This document shows, one piece after another, positions 16,884 to 25,810 of a DNA stretch of 64,000 bases; the first letter of the stretch is position 1; every line of letters begins with the position of its first letter. The notes beneath the pieces were generated by a model, which did not search any database, was not told where the DNA came from, and saw only the letters and a program-made list of their open reading frames with translations. The translations under genes and the position numbers were made by a program. Location: the NCBI RefSeq assembly GCF_009765835.1, contig NZ_LMUS01000006.1, positions 1,694,438-1,758,437 on the forward strand. Direction: 5' to 3'. The DNA comes from Granulicella sp. L56 (lineage in GTDB: Bacteria > Acidobacteriota > Terriglobia > Terriglobales > Acidobacteriaceae).

Positions 16884-17747
16884 ATGACAACTGTAAATGC
16901 GGCGGCGAGCGGGACGTTTGCGATTGGCGGGGATTTGACCGTCAACCGTTTGGGATATGGCGCGATGCGGATTACGGGCGAGGGCATCTGGGGGCCACCC
17001 AAGGATGTCGAAGGCGCGAAGGCAGTGCTGCGCCGCGCGGTCGAGCTGGGCGTGAACTTCTTCGACACGGCGGACTCGTATGGCCCGGCGGTGAGCGAGG
17101 GGCTGATTGGGGATGCGCTGGCTCCGTATGCCAAGGGCGTCGTGATCGCCACCAAGGCCGGGCTGACGCGGCAGGGGCCGAACAAGTGGTTGCCGGTGGC
17201 GCGTCCGGAGTATCTGCGGCAGCAGGTGGAGCTGAGCCTGCGCTATCTGAAGCTGGAGCGGATCGATCTGTGGCAACTGCACCGCATCGACCCGAAGACG
17301 AAGCTGGAGGATTCGCTGGGCGAGATTGCCAAGTTGCAGAAGGAAGGCAAGATTCGCCATGTGGGCCTGAGCGAGGTGAAGCCGAAGGAGATCAAGCAGG
17401 CGCAGAAGATCGTAAAGATCGTGAGCGTGCAGAACCGTTACAACCTGAGCGACCGTGGGTATGAAGATACGCTCGATTATTGCGAGAAGAATGGGATCGC
17501 GTTTATTCCATGGTTCCCGGTGGCGGCGGGTAAGCTGGCGAAGCCGGGCGGCAAGCTCGATGCGGCGGCGAAGAAACATGGGGCGACGGTGTCGCAGTTG
17601 TCGCTGGCTTGGCTGCTGCACCGGTCGCCGGTGATGCTGCCGATTCCGGGGACGACTTCGGTGGCGCACCTGGAGGAGAACGTGGCAGCGGCGGCGGTGA
17701 AGTTGAGCGATGCGGAGTGGGCGGAGATTGAAGCGGCGGCGAAGTAG
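16884..17747 (+). CDS. aldo/keto reductase
   Basis: This 287-residue TIM-barrel oxidoreductase shows the NADPH-dependent reductase tetrad: Asp and Tyr in [11 protein letters not shown], Lys in VVIATKAGL, and His in [11 protein letters not shown]. The later segments [27 protein letters not shown] and [15 protein letters not shown] (cofactor-phosphate loop) fit the YakC/oxidoreductase branch. Substrate unknown. ATG 16884 is chosen; the longer frame begins inside the divergent hydrolase gene. GC-rich coding with strong G/C third positions matches its neighbours. Confidence 0.92.
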   Translation: MTTVNAAASGTFAIGGDLTVNRLGYGAMRITGEGIWGPPKDVEGAKAVLRRAVELGVNFFDTADSYGPAVSEGLIGDALAPYAKGVVIATKAGLTRQGPNKWLPVARPEYLRQQVELSLRYLKLERIDLWQLHRIDPKTKLEDSLGEIAKLQKEGKIRHVGLSEVKPKEIKQAQKIVKIVSVQNRYNLSDRGYEDTLDYCEKNGIAFIPWFPVAAGKLAKPGGKLDAAAKKHGATVSQLSLAWLLHRSPVMLPIPGTTSVAHLEENVAAAAVKLSDAEWAEIEAAAK

Positions 17748-18417
17748 GCGACGGCGAAGTAGGCGACGGCTTGTTCCGTCCCCCCGACCAATGCACGTCA
17801 TCTCGACCGAAGGCGGAGTGGAGAGACCCCTGTACCTGGCTCTTTGTCTTGTCGGCACCGTGTAATGTTTGATCGCTTCGTACATCAAAAAATACAGGGG
17901 TCTCTCCACTGCGGCGACAAAAGCGCCACCTTCGGTCGAGATGACGTGCCATTGGTTGGTGGGGAAGGTGGCCAGCAGTGATGGAAAGAGAGTTGCCTTC
18001 GCGGAGCGCTTCTTTATCACACGGCACGCTCTCGTGGAATTGGATTTGAAGTTTTTATCGAGGCAATTTTTCTTTCCTGCGGGCATCTTTTTTGGTTCTT
18101 CACAAGGAATGGTGCAACTTGTTTTTTTTGGCGAACGGGCTTGAAAATCGTCTGGTTTTCCGTGCTACTATCGAACCCGTTCAGTAAGATGTTTTTCTGC
18201 AAGTCCAGCTGTTTCGCACTCTGCCTCACGTTGAACGACTGCTCCTCGCGACCCGGGATTTAACGGGCGCCGCGACGGGAATTCCGGCAACACGAAAACC
18301 TCCCCGCACTCACCTGCTAGCCGGGAAGGACTGGTGTTTCCTTTTTGATTTTTTTGAGTAGACGATGGAACAAGTGCCAGCTGGATTGGAACAGAGAAAA
18401 AGACAAGGAAGCAAAGA
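17748..18417. other. 670-base intergenic region upstream of dnaA, with a divergent family A pair (A6, A7)
   Basis: A minus-oriented family A copy lies at 17795-17835 and a plus copy at 17890-17949, back to back. From 18010 the DNA is pyrimidine-rich with T-runs (about 18050-18130) and leads to dnaA. No reading frame looks genuine. Sequences like TTCTTCACA (about 18098) resemble DnaA boxes only with mismatches, so I do not call an origin here. Confidence 0.6.
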
Positions 18418-19857
18418 ATGTCATTCGTTCCGACGGCCACCGCCGTATTGAATTATTGGGTCCGCATCCTCGCCGCACTTGAGAAGAAGATCAATCGCCA
18501 GTCGTACGAGACATGGCTGAAGCCGACGCGATTCTCCCATCTTGAAGGCAAGACGCTCTTTGTGCGCATCCCCTCGGCTGACTTTCAGCATGTGGGCGAC
18601 CGCTACGCCGACCTGATCCAAGAGGCGATCGACAACTTGGGCCTCGATGTGGAGACGGTGACGTTTACGACGCCGGAGCAGGACCCGCGCGCTCCCAAGG
18701 TGCGCGAGGACGGCGGGTTTGCGCCGTTGCCCAGCCATAGCCCCAATGCACCGAATTCGAATTTGAGGCCGGGCGGCGCGCAGGGTTCGGGAGGGCGGCA
18801 GGCAAACGGGCCGGAGCAGTCGCGGTTCGACTGGAGCGCGGCCTCGCAGTTGAATCCTCGGTACCAGTTCGATGCGTTTGTGATCGGCAGCGGCAATCAG
18901 TTCGCCATGGCTGCGGCGCAGGCGGTAGCGGAACGACCCTCGAAGGCGTACAACCCGCTGTTTCTGTATGGCGGCGTGGGCATGGGCAAGACGCATCTGA
19001 TGCACGCCATTGGTCATGATGTGAAGCGGCGACAACCCCATGCTTCGATCTGCTATGTGAGCGCGGAGAAGTTCACCAACGAGATGATCGACTCGGTGCG
19101 CTACGACAAGATGACCAGCTTCCGCGACAAGTTTCGCAGCGTGGACGTTTTGCTGATCGACGACATTCAGTTTCTTGCAGGCAAGGAGCGGACGCAGGAG
19201 CAGTTCTTCCATACGTTCAACACGCTGCACGAGAGCATGAAGCAGATCGTGATTGCGAGCGACCGTCCGCCGAAAGAGCTTTCGGATTTTGAAGACCGGC
19301 TGCGCTCACGCTTCGAGTGGGGACTGATCGCCGACATTCAGCCGCCGGACCTTGAGACCAAGGTTGCGATCCTGCAGAAAAAAGCTGAGTCCGAGCAGAC
19401 GCAGTTGCCGACGGACGTGGCGCTGTTTATCGCGTCGAATGTGCGGACCAATGTGCGCGAGTTGGAGGGCGCGCTGGTGCGGCTGATCGCGTGGTGCTCG
19501 ATGCATGGCGTGGAGATTACGCTGGCGGTGACGCAGCAGTGCCTGAAACAGTTCATCGACACGCAGGTGCGCAAGATTACGATTGAGGCGATCCAGCGTA
19601 CCGTGGCGGAGCAGTTCGGGATGCGCGTCGCGGAGCTGAAGCAGAAGAACAACTCGCGGCAGATCGTGGTGCCGCGGCAGATTGCGATGTATCTGGCCAA
19701 GCAGTTGACCGAGGCTTCGCTGCCGGAGATCGGGCGGCAGTTCGGCGGCAAGCACCATACGACGGTGATGCATTCCATTGCCAAGATCGACGAGCAGCGA
19801 CGGACGGACAAGGCGCTGAACCAGACCGTGAACAAGCTGATGGAGACGATGAGCTAG
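18418..19857 (+). CDS. dnaA: chromosomal replication initiator DnaA
   Basis: This 479-residue protein has four domains: domain I (about 1-85, WVRILAALEKKINRQSYETWLKPTRF), a Gly/Pro/Ser-rich linker (about 95-145), the AAA+ ATPase (Walker A in LYGGVGMGKTHLMHAIGHD; Walker B in VDVLLIDDIQFLAGKERTQE; sensor and Arg-finger region FEDRLRSRFEWGLIADIQPP), and the C-terminal DNA-binding domain ending in the signature QIAMYLAKQLTEASLPEIGR and HHTTVMHSIAKI. It binds DnaA boxes and opens oriC. A classical terminator follows. dnaN is 3.1 kb downstream rather than adjacent. Confidence 0.98.
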   Translation: MSFVPTATAVLNYWVRILAALEKKINRQSYETWLKPTRFSHLEGKTLFVRIPSADFQHVGDRYADLIQEAIDNLGLDVETVTFTTPEQDPRAPKVREDGGFAPLPSHSPNAPNSNLRPGGAQGSGGRQANGPEQSRFDWSAASQLNPRYQFDAFVIGSGNQFAMAAAQAVAERPSKAYNPLFLYGGVGMGKTHLMHAIGHDVKRRQPHASICYVSAEKFTNEMIDSVRYDKMTSFRDKFRSVDVLLIDDIQFLAGKERTQEQFFHTFNTLHESMKQIVIASDRPPKELSDFEDRLRSRFEWGLIADIQPPDLETKVAILQKKAESEQTQLPTDVALFIASNVRTNVRELEGALVRLIAWCSMHGVEITLAVTQQCLKQFIDTQVRKITIEAIQRTVAEQFGMRVAELKQKNNSRQIVVPRQIAMYLAKQLTEASLPEIGRQFGGKHHTTVMHSIAKIDEQRRTDKALNQTVNKLMETMS

Positions 19858-19878
19858 CGGATTTAGATTTGGATGGAG

Positions 19879-19910
19879 AGAGGCCGGCTTAAGTGCTGGC
19901 CTCTTTTTTT
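19879..19910 (+). terminator. Rho-independent terminator of dnaA
   Basis: AGAGGCCGGC pairs with GCTGGCCTCT (one G-T pair) around a 6-base loop, followed by seven T residues. It lies 22 bases past the stop. Confidence 0.85.
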
Positions 19911-19949
19911 GGTGGATGGTGGGTGGGTGGGTGCAGAACAAGCAACGGC

Positions 19950-19998
19950 AAATACAGGGGTCTCTCCACTTCGCTGCGCTCCGGTCGAGATGACGTGC
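19950..19998 (+). repeat. family A repeat, single copy (A8)
   Basis: It reads AAATACAGGGGTCTCTCCAC to GGTCGAGATGACGTGC with a T-run after it. It fills the gap between the dnaA terminator and the methyltransferase gene. Confidence 0.85.
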
Positions 19999-20168
19999 TT
20001 TTTTGGGGGCCGCTCGGGATGCGCCGTGGCTGAGATGTGTGCGGGTGGATGGTTCGCTGATATTTTTGGTCTTTTGATTCGACAGACTCTGACAAGGGTG
20101 GGTTTGAGGTTTAGAATCGGCTGACTGATTCGATACCTCTAAATTCCACATTCGAAAGGAGAATGTTA

Positions 20169-21185
20169 ATGGGAACGACTGCTGCTGCGGTTACGCCGGA
20201 ACGAATTATGCAATTTGCGTGGGGTTATGTTCCGCCGCTGGTGCTGGAGGCGGCGATACGGCATCGCGTGTTCGATGTGCTCGATGACGGCGCGAAGACG
20301 GTGAAGGAGACGGCCGCTGCGACGGGAGCGTCGGAACGGGGATTGCGAACGATCATGAACCTGCTGGTGGGGTTGAACTTTCTCGCCAAGGAAGATGGGG
20401 AACGCTACTCGCTGACACCGGAGAGCGCGGCGTTTCTGGTCAGCACCAAGCCCAGCTTTCAGGGCGGGTTTCTTAAGCATGTGAGTACGCAACTGATGCC
20501 GAAGTGGCTGCAGTTGAACGAGGTGGTCAGGAGCGGCAAGCCTGCGACGGCGGTCAACCAGGAGGGAGATGGCAGCGACTTCTTCCAGCAGTTTGTGGTC
20601 GATATCTTTCCGCTGAGCTATCCGGCGGCTCAGGTGCTGGCGAGAGAGCTGGCTCTGGGTGAGAAGGGCGAGGCGGTGCGGGTGCTGGATCTGGCGGCCG
20701 GATCGGGCGTGTGGGGGATTGCGCTGGCCGAGAGTTCGCCGCGGGTCACGGTGACGGCGGTGGATTGGGCTAATGTGCTTCCGGTGACGGAGAAGACGGT
20801 GGCGCGGTTCGGGCTGACGGAGCGGTATGCGTTCGTTGGCGGAGACCTGGATACGGTCGACTTCGGCAGCGGCCACCATGTGGCGACGCTGGGCCATATT
20901 CTGCACAGCGAGGGAGAGGCGCGCAGCAGGGGCCTGTTGCGCAAGACATTCGCGGCGCTGGCACCGGGCGGGACGATTGCGATTGGCGAGTTTCTGGTGA
21001 ATGCGGACCGAACCGGGCCGGTGAATGGGCTGATCTTTGCCGCGAATATGCTGGTGAATACCGACGACGGAGATACCTATTCGTTTGAAGAGATCGGCGG
21101 CTGGCTGAGGGAGGCTGGCTTTATCGATGCGCGGCTGCTGGAGTCTCCGGGGCCTTCGCCGTTGGTGCTGGCGACGAAGAGGTAG
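20169..21185 (+). CDS. SAM-dependent O-methyltransferase (COMT-like)
   Basis: This 338-residue enzyme has an N-terminal dimerisation winged helix (LVLEAAIRHRVFDVLDD, then TAAATGASERGLRTIMNLLVGL) and a C-terminal Rossmann domain with the SAM motif VLDLAAGSGVWGIALAE, acidic residue AVDWAN, and GGDLDTVDFG. The post-motif LRKTFAALAPGGTIAIGEFL is also typical. Such enzymes methylate hydroxyl groups of small aromatic or polyketide substrates; the acceptor here is unknown. ATG 20169 is preferred over 20163 because AAAGGAG lies seven bases before it. It lies between dnaA and dnaN without a visible functional link. Confidence 0.88.
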   Translation: MGTTAAAVTPERIMQFAWGYVPPLVLEAAIRHRVFDVLDDGAKTVKETAAATGASERGLRTIMNLLVGLNFLAKEDGERYSLTPESAAFLVSTKPSFQGGFLKHVSTQLMPKWLQLNEVVRSGKPATAVNQEGDGSDFFQQFVVDIFPLSYPAAQVLARELALGEKGEAVRVLDLAAGSGVWGIALAESSPRVTVTAVDWANVLPVTEKTVARFGLTERYAFVGGDLDTVDFGSGHHVATLGHILHSEGEARSRGLLRKTFAALAPGGTIAIGEFLVNADRTGPVNGLIFAANMLVNTDDGDTYSFEEIGGWLREAGFIDARLLESPGPSPLVLATKR

Positions 21186-21211
21186 GGGCTTGAGGGGCGT
21201 TTGTGGTGGTG

Positions 21212-21246
21212 CGTAAACCCACGTCCCAGAATCGGGACGTGGGGCA
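21212..21246. repeat. hairpin repeat family C, copy 2
   Basis: The same CGTAAACCCACGTCCC-type sequence as at 4501, with the 10-6-10 hairpin at 21218-21243. A partial family B copy follows directly at 21258-21303. Confidence 0.75.
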
Positions 21247-21257
21247 ACCGGCTTTGG

Positions 21258-21303
21258 CGGTTCGAGCAAAACGCAGATTCCCTTCGGGAATGACAAACAA
21301 GGG
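21258..21303 (+). repeat. family B repeat, partial copy (B2)
   Basis: Only the centre (TTCGAGCAAAACGCAGATTC, the CCCTTCGGG hairpin and AATGACAAACAAGGG) is present. It is joined directly to the family C hairpin. Confidence 0.75.
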
Positions 21304-21327
21304 ATGCGGCGTGTGCGAGCGTTTTAT

Positions 21328-21966
21328 TTACCAGGAGAGGTAGACGGCCTTGCCGATCCATTGCGGGGTGGTGATCTGCTGCGTCATGAAGCGGGCTACG
21401 TCTTCGCGGGAGATGTGGCTGGCGTTGGGCGGCAGGGCGTCGGGGTCAATGCGCCATTTGCCGCGGCCGTGGCTGTTGGTGAGCATGGGCGGCATTGCCA
21501 TGGTCCAGTCGAGGCCACTTGCGGAGAGCGTCGCGTACTGGCTGCGCTGCGAGGCCACGGGCCACTTCAGAAACGTCTTGTAGACCAGGTGCTCCACGAT
21601 CCAGCGGCGCCAGGCGGGCTGCTTGTCGAGCGCGCCGGGCCGGGCCCCGGCTGAGCCGAGGGCGATGATGCGGCGCACGCCTTGCCGATCCATTGCGGCG
21701 ACGATCTGCGGCACGGCACGCTCCAGCACATCTTCTTTAGCAAGCGAGTTTGCGCCCAGCGCGGAGAGGACCACGTCGGCGCCTTCGATGGTCCGGGCGA
21801 CGGCGGAGGGGTCAAAGACGCTGCCGTGTACGCCGCGGACGATCATGCGCAGAGGGAAGGTCTCGGGGTGGCGTAGCAGCGCGGTGACGTGGTGGCCCGC
21901 ATCGAAGCAGCGTTTGGTCAGCAGGCGTCCGGTTGCTCCACTGGCTCCGAAGATGGCTACATTCAT
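21328..21966 (-). CDS. NAD(P)-binding Rossmann protein (NmrA/SDR-like)
   Basis: This 212-residue protein opens MNVAIFGASGATGRLLTKRC, the GxxGxxG dinucleotide site, followed by GADVVLSALGAN and a GVRRIIALGSAGARPG strand-loop. It matches the short atypical SDR group (NAD(P)H-binding; anthrone oxygenase/biliverdin reductase B-like). Substrate unknown. Start ATG 21966 is clear because the frame upstream is repeat-derived (A9). It is encoded convergently with the methyltransferase gene. Confidence 0.88.
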   Translation of the reverse strand: MNVAIFGASGATGRLLTKRCFDAGHHVTALLRHPETFPLRMIVRGVHGSVFDPSAVARTIEGADVVLSALGANSLAKEDVLERAVPQIVAAMDRQGVRRIIALGSAGARPGALDKQPAWRRWIVEHLVYKTFLKWPVASQRSQYATLSASGLDWTMAMPPMLTNSHGRGKWRIDPDALPPNASHISREDVARFMTQQITTPQWIGKAVYLSW

Positions 21967-22010
21967 GGGCGGGTCCTTTTGGGTGCTGTGCGGTGGTGAG
22001 GGCAAAAGCG

Positions 22011-22059
22011 AAATACAGGGGTCTCTCCACTCCGCTGCGCTCCGGTCGAGATGACGTGC
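22011..22059 (+). repeat. family A repeat (A9) with extra tails
   Basis: A standard copy, followed by two degenerate tails (TTCGGTCGAGATGACGTACG near 22072 and GGGTCGAGATGGCGTGC near 22107). It separates the Rossmann gene from the candidate origin. Confidence 0.85.
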
Positions 22060-22299
22060 CTTTATGACTACTTCGGTCGAGATGACGTACGTTGATTGCC
22101 CGGTCCGGGTCGAGATGGCGTGCTTTGTTGCTCTTTCGATGAGTGCTTTATTTGTTGCTTCTATTTTTTGCTGCTTCGAGGACTTTTTCCGTCGAGATCG
22201 GGTGTGGCTTTGTTGCTCCATTTCTAGTGCATGGGGTTTGCTGCTCCGGCGGTGTAGGCGCGGTCGGAGGTATTGCAGTTTGGATCGAGTTTTCCTCTA

Positions 22300-22660
22300 T
22301 TGGGTTGGATGCATGTGAAAAACGTGTGCATGGCAACTGCCTCATTTTGTTTTGGTTGGTTAGTATTCCCACGCTGGGGACAGGTCTTCTCAGAATTGTT
22401 GGCGGCGGCCTGTGGAGAAAACGGATAACCGGACGCTTATGGCGCGGCGGGTATCCAGTCTTCCTCGGGATGCGTTTTTCGCTGTCCGTTTTTCTAAAAC
22501 CGGGACGTGCCTCAAGTCAATGACTGGTAAGTAGATAGGAAGGATATCCACTTTTCCAGCGACAATGATTATTAGTATGAGTATTTGTACTGTTTAAGTC
22601 TTGTTTCATAACAACACTCGCGCCCCAGGCAGCAGTTTGTGCACGGGCATCGGCGTTGCG
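22300..22660. other. candidate replication origin (oriC) between dnaA and dnaN
   Basis: This non-coding stretch contains TGTGAAAAA at 22314-22322, an exact TTWTNCACA box on the minus strand. It also holds TGTGGAGAA at 22411-22419, TATCCACTT near 22549, and GGATAACC near 22424, all one or two bases from DnaA boxes. From about 22558 to 22615 the sequence is A/T-rich (ATTATTAGTATGAGTATTTG and on), suitable as an unwinding element. Location next to dnaN and inside the dnaA region supports the call. Box quality is modest, and a site near rpmH cannot be excluded. Confidence 0.42.
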
Positions 22661-22675
22661 GCGAGGTGCGAAGGC

Positions 22676-22780
22676 TAGAGCGGTTCTCCTCCTGATGTGG
22701 TTTGGTGATTCGAGCAAAACGCAGATTCCCTTCGGGAATGACAAACAAAGGAATCTACACCTGAGAGGAAATATCTACAG
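22676..22780 (+). repeat. family B repeat, full-length copy (B3)
   Basis: AGAGCGGTTCTCCTCCTGAT at the left, the ATTCCCTTCGGGAAT core, and ACACCTGAGAGGAAATATCT at the right. It lies between the candidate origin and dnaN, with CTTTCCACA about 27 bases beyond it. Confidence 0.8.
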
Positions 22781-22991
22781 TCCCCGGCTCTCACACAAAG
22801 GCGCTGCTTTCCACAAAGAAAGTTGTCGCGGTGGAAGGGGTTCGCCCCTAGAATCGAGCCAATGCCGGAGCGTGGACCGAGTGGGGAATGCACGCGGGCT
22901 GCGATTCGGTGTAAAGTTTTTGCAAGCGCCGTCTGGCTGAAATCTGGCGACTGAAATTGAATTTGACGACTGAACCTACGGAGAATCGACA

Positions 22992-24188
22992 GTGACGACC
23001 GCGACCACCAGTGCGACCCAGGAGCCCCCGATGGACGAGACGACCGCAGCAGCCCCGACGGGCAACCTCGAAATCACCGTGTCCCGCGCCGAACTGTTGC
23101 GCGAACTGACGGCGGCGCAGTCGGTGGTCGAGCGCAAGACGACGATCCCGATCCTGTCGAATTTTCTGTTCGAGGCAGCAGACGACAAGCTGACGATCAC
23201 GGCCACCGATCTCGACCAGAGCCTGCGCACGAGCTGCACGGCAAAGGTGAAGAAGCCGGGCGCCTGCACCATTCCGGCGCGCAAGCTGTACGACTACATC
23301 AAGCTGCTGCCCGAGGGCGAGATCTCCATCAAGCTGATGGACAACCACTGGGTGCAGATTCGTGCTGGCCGCTCGAACACGAAGATGGTGGGTATGGCGC
23401 GGGCGAACTTTCCGCAGGTGCCGGAGTTCCCTGCTTCTTCGGCGGTAAAAATTTCGGTGCCTTCGCTGAAAAATATGGTGTCGAAGACGATCTTCGCCAT
23501 CTCGAACGAGGAGTCGCGCTACACGCTGAATGGCGCGCTGCTGGTGCTGAAGGCGGAGTCGATGGCGATGGTGGCGACGGACGGCCACCGGCTGGCGCAC
23601 ATTGAAAAGCTGGGCGAGACGCTCGAAGGCATCTCGGGCGAGAAGAAGACGCTGATTCCGCGCAAGGCGCTGGCGGAGATCTCGAGCCTGCTGGGAAGCA
23701 CGGACGCGGACACGCTGGAGTTTGCCGACGACGACCAGACGCTGTTCTTCAAGATCGGCGGGCGCGTGCTGACCAGCCGCAAGCTGACTGGGCAGTTCCC
23801 CAACTACGAGGCTGTGCTGCCGCGCGACAACACTAAGTTTGTGATCGTGCGCTCGGAAGATCTGATGAGTTCGATTCAGCGCGTGGCGCAGTTTGCCGAC
23901 GAGCGCAGTGGCGCGATCAAGATTCGGTTGGAGCAGAATGAACTGAAGCTGTCTTCGTCGTCGACGGATGCGGGCGAGTCGGAGGACACCATCGAGACTC
24001 CGTACAACTACGATCCTCTGGTGGTGGGCTTCAACAGCCAGTACCTGATCGATTTCCTGAAGGCGATTGGCAACACCGGCGAGGTGCGGCTGGAGTTCAA
24101 GGACGCGCAGAGCGCCGGCCAGATGCGTCCCGAGGATGCGAACGAGGATGTGAAGTACCGCTACATCCTGATGCCGATGCGCATCTGA
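22992..24188 (+). CDS. dnaN: DNA polymerase III beta subunit (sliding clamp)
   Basis: This 398-residue protein encircles DNA as a dimer and tethers polymerase III. The core begins LEITVSRAELLRELTAAQSVVERKTTIPILSN, followed by TATDLDQSLRTSC, TIPARKLYDYIKLLPEGE, VATDGHRLAHIEK and the C-terminal YRYILMPMRI, which forms the hydrophobic peptide-binding end. About 28 low-complexity residues (TTATTSATQEPP...) precede the usual start; GTG 22992 has CGGAG upstream, but ATG 23031 would remove part of this tail. A perfect hairpin follows the stop by 32 bases. Confidence 0.97.
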   Translation: MTTATTSATQEPPMDETTAAAPTGNLEITVSRAELLRELTAAQSVVERKTTIPILSNFLFEAADDKLTITATDLDQSLRTSCTAKVKKPGACTIPARKLYDYIKLLPEGEISIKLMDNHWVQIRAGRSNTKMVGMARANFPQVPEFPASSAVKISVPSLKNMVSKTIFAISNEESRYTLNGALLVLKAESMAMVATDGHRLAHIEKLGETLEGISGEKKTLIPRKALAEISSLLGSTDADTLEFADDDQTLFFKIGGRVLTSRKLTGQFPNYEAVLPRDNTKFVIVRSEDLMSSIQRVAQFADERSGAIKIRLEQNELKLSSSSTDAGESEDTIETPYNYDPLVVGFNSQYLIDFLKAIGNTGEVRLEFKDAQSAGQMRPEDANEDVKYRYILMPMRI

Positions 24189-24220
24189 GATTGTGCGGTC
24201 TTGCGATGTTGTGCGAAAAA

Positions 24221-24254
24221 AACCATAAGTTGGCCATTTGGCCAACTTATGGTT
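24221..24254. repeat. TGGCCA hairpin, copy 1 (perfect)
   Basis: Sixteen-base perfect arms (AACCATAAGTTGGCCA and complement) around TT. It could end the dnaN transcript but lacks a T-run. Members share TGGCCA at the loop base; see copies at 24275, 25966 and 30100. Confidence 0.85.
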
Positions 24255-24274
24255 ATAAAGCTGTCATTCTTGTT

Positions 24275-24318
24275 ATTCCTAGCGTAACGTGACCACTTGG
24301 CCACATTACGCTAGGAAT
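24275..24318. repeat. TGGCCA hairpin, copy 2 with different stem
   Basis: Twenty-one-base arms starting ATTCCTAGCGTAA, loop CT, two mismatches. The loop-proximal TGACCA/TGGCCA matches copy 1, whereas the outer stem sequence is different but still paired. Confidence 0.8.
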
Positions 24319-24324
24319 TTTCTG

Positions 24325-24770
24325 TTCTGTGAGATGTGTAGAGCTGCTCGGTGCCGCGTCGTCGATCTGCCCCACATCGACGGAGAGAATCGAGGCTTCA
24401 GGATGCTGACTCAATTCTCTAGCCCAGATCAAGACTTAATACCCAAGCTTTTTCCTGGAGTAGCTGAGCGCCAAAACAACATCATCGTGTGCCCAACTAG
24501 CGACAAGGTCCATTTCATTCAGCTTGCCGACTTGGATGCTAACGGACTGGCAGAGTAGGGAGGCCGCGTTCATGACCCTAGAGACCAGCCCTGGCAGCCA
24601 CCAGGCTTGGATCGTGATATTCCGGGCTACCCCACCCCTCAGGAAGCTAAAGAGCTTCGCCAGGAGGCTTATAAAAGGGGCCGGGGCGGACCTCACTGCT
24701 TCGTCAAGAAAATGCCGACGACACCTTCAGAGATTTGGAAATAGCGAAGCGGCGAATTAGGGAGGTTACA
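24325..24770 (+). pseudogene. frameshifted remnant of a RepB-like DNA-primase protein
   Basis: One frame gives SDKVHFIQLADLDANGLAE and stops; the next frame continues REAAFMTLETSPGSHQAWIV, then FARRLIKGAGADLTAS. Joined, these read like the DNA-primase RepB-domain proteins of mobile elements, whose core has F-QLDDLD...A-TLETSPGN-QAW and an RRL-KGAGADPTASGATR block. The shift lies near 24545, and the C-terminal part after LTAS is scrambled. No intact start is visible. The family call is from memory of its motifs, so moderate. Confidence 0.5.
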
Positions 24771-24772
24771 TA

Positions 24773-24982
24773 ATGACGAAGAGGAACAAGCATATCGGAT
24801 CGCTCCTCGATGGCTTCTCAAGGAAGAGGGGGTCCTCGAAGAAACCGCGCCATCGCTCTGAAAGATGTCGATGCCTGGCAGGTTCAGCAGGCGATAGACA
24901 AGGAAAATATCACCAAAGTTGAGATGGCAAAGCGCATGCACACGAGTCATGCTGCTTTAGATCGTCTCCTCACGCCCGGGCG
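24773..24982 (+). pseudogene. HTH (XRE/antitoxin-like) gene broken by two single-base losses and truncated
   Basis: ATG 24773 opens MTKRNKHIGSLLDGF; a lost base near 24817 shifts the frame to LKEEGVLEETA; another near 24850 shifts to AIALKDVDAWQVQQAIDKEN and ITKVEMAKRMHTSHAALDRL. The combined sequence matches small Fis/XRE-like HTH proteins often found as HigA-type antitoxins. It breaks off after LLTPG, where MutS-like sequence begins in another frame. Confidence 0.6.
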
Positions 24983-25687
24983 GAGTTCGAAGCCTTGCAG
25001 GCGATCGCGGGCTACGCCTTCGAGCAACCGGGTACTATCTTTCCTGAACTTGTCGATGGAGACCCGGTCTTCGAGGCCGTTCGGCTGGGACATCCATTGC
25101 TGGATTCGAAGCGCTGCGTCTGCAATGACATCGTGTTGAATGCTCAGTCACGCTTCTACCTGATCACTGGCTCGAATATGGCCGGCAAAAGCACCATGCT
25201 CAGGACCGTTGGATTGAATACAGTGATGGCTCTTGCGGGCGGCCCTGTTCGGGCCTCCGGTGCCCGGCTTTCACACCTGACAGTGTGTGCGTCGCTCGCA
25301 GTGACGGATTCTTTGCTGGAGGGAAAGTCTAAGTTTCTGGCAGAGGTTGCCCGGCTCAGCGAGTCCATCGCGCTAAGTCGCTCGGGAGAGCCTGTCCTGT
25401 TCCTGATCGATGAGATACTCAGCGGGACCAATTCCAAAGATCGTATCGATGCCGCAGAGGCGGTGGTTAAGATCTTGATCTTAGGAGGTGCAGTGGGTGC
25501 CGTTTCGACTCATGACCTTGCCTTATCTCGCATCCTCGACGATGCAACCCTGGCTGGTGCCCTCGTGCATATGGAAAGCGATAACCCGGACGATCCGCTG
25601 GACTTTGACTATCTTCTGAAGCCGGGAGTATCAAGAAAATCAAATGCATTGGCGATCGTTCGGATGATGGGGATCGACAATCTTTGA
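24980..25687 (+). pseudogene. 5'-truncated MutS-like ATPase (C-terminal half)
   Basis: About 235 residues resemble the ATPase half of MutS-related proteins: lead-in EFEALQAIAGYAFEQPGTIF, then PELVDG, Walker A in LITGSNMAGKSTMLRTVG, Walker B in PVLFLIDEILSGTNSKDR, and STHDLAL. The family normally has 300 or more residues of membrane-associated or helical sequence before this; here they are absent and replaced by the truncated HTH gene, suggesting a deletion junction near 24980. The first usable start is TTG at 24995 with no good ribosome site. The ATPase itself has no frameshift, so a shortened protein might still be made. Confidence 0.7.
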
Positions 25688-25810
25688 GATGCCTACATAG
25701 GAGCTGAAGTCTCATGTAACCCAGTTCTGAGTAAGCCGCTCCGGACGAGAAGCCGTAGGCATCGCCCTCTATTAGATCTCCATCCACCCCTCGGATGCAG
25801 GGAGAAATTC

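Noticed and set aside
18050..18130. possible oriC directly upstream of dnaA
   Set aside because: T-runs are present but no DnaA box matches TTWTNCACA; the best candidates have mismatches at key positions.
22064..22523. short plus-strand ORFs upstream of dnaN
   Set aside because: Cys/Trp/Phe-rich translations of repeat tails and origin-like DNA, without a ribosome site.
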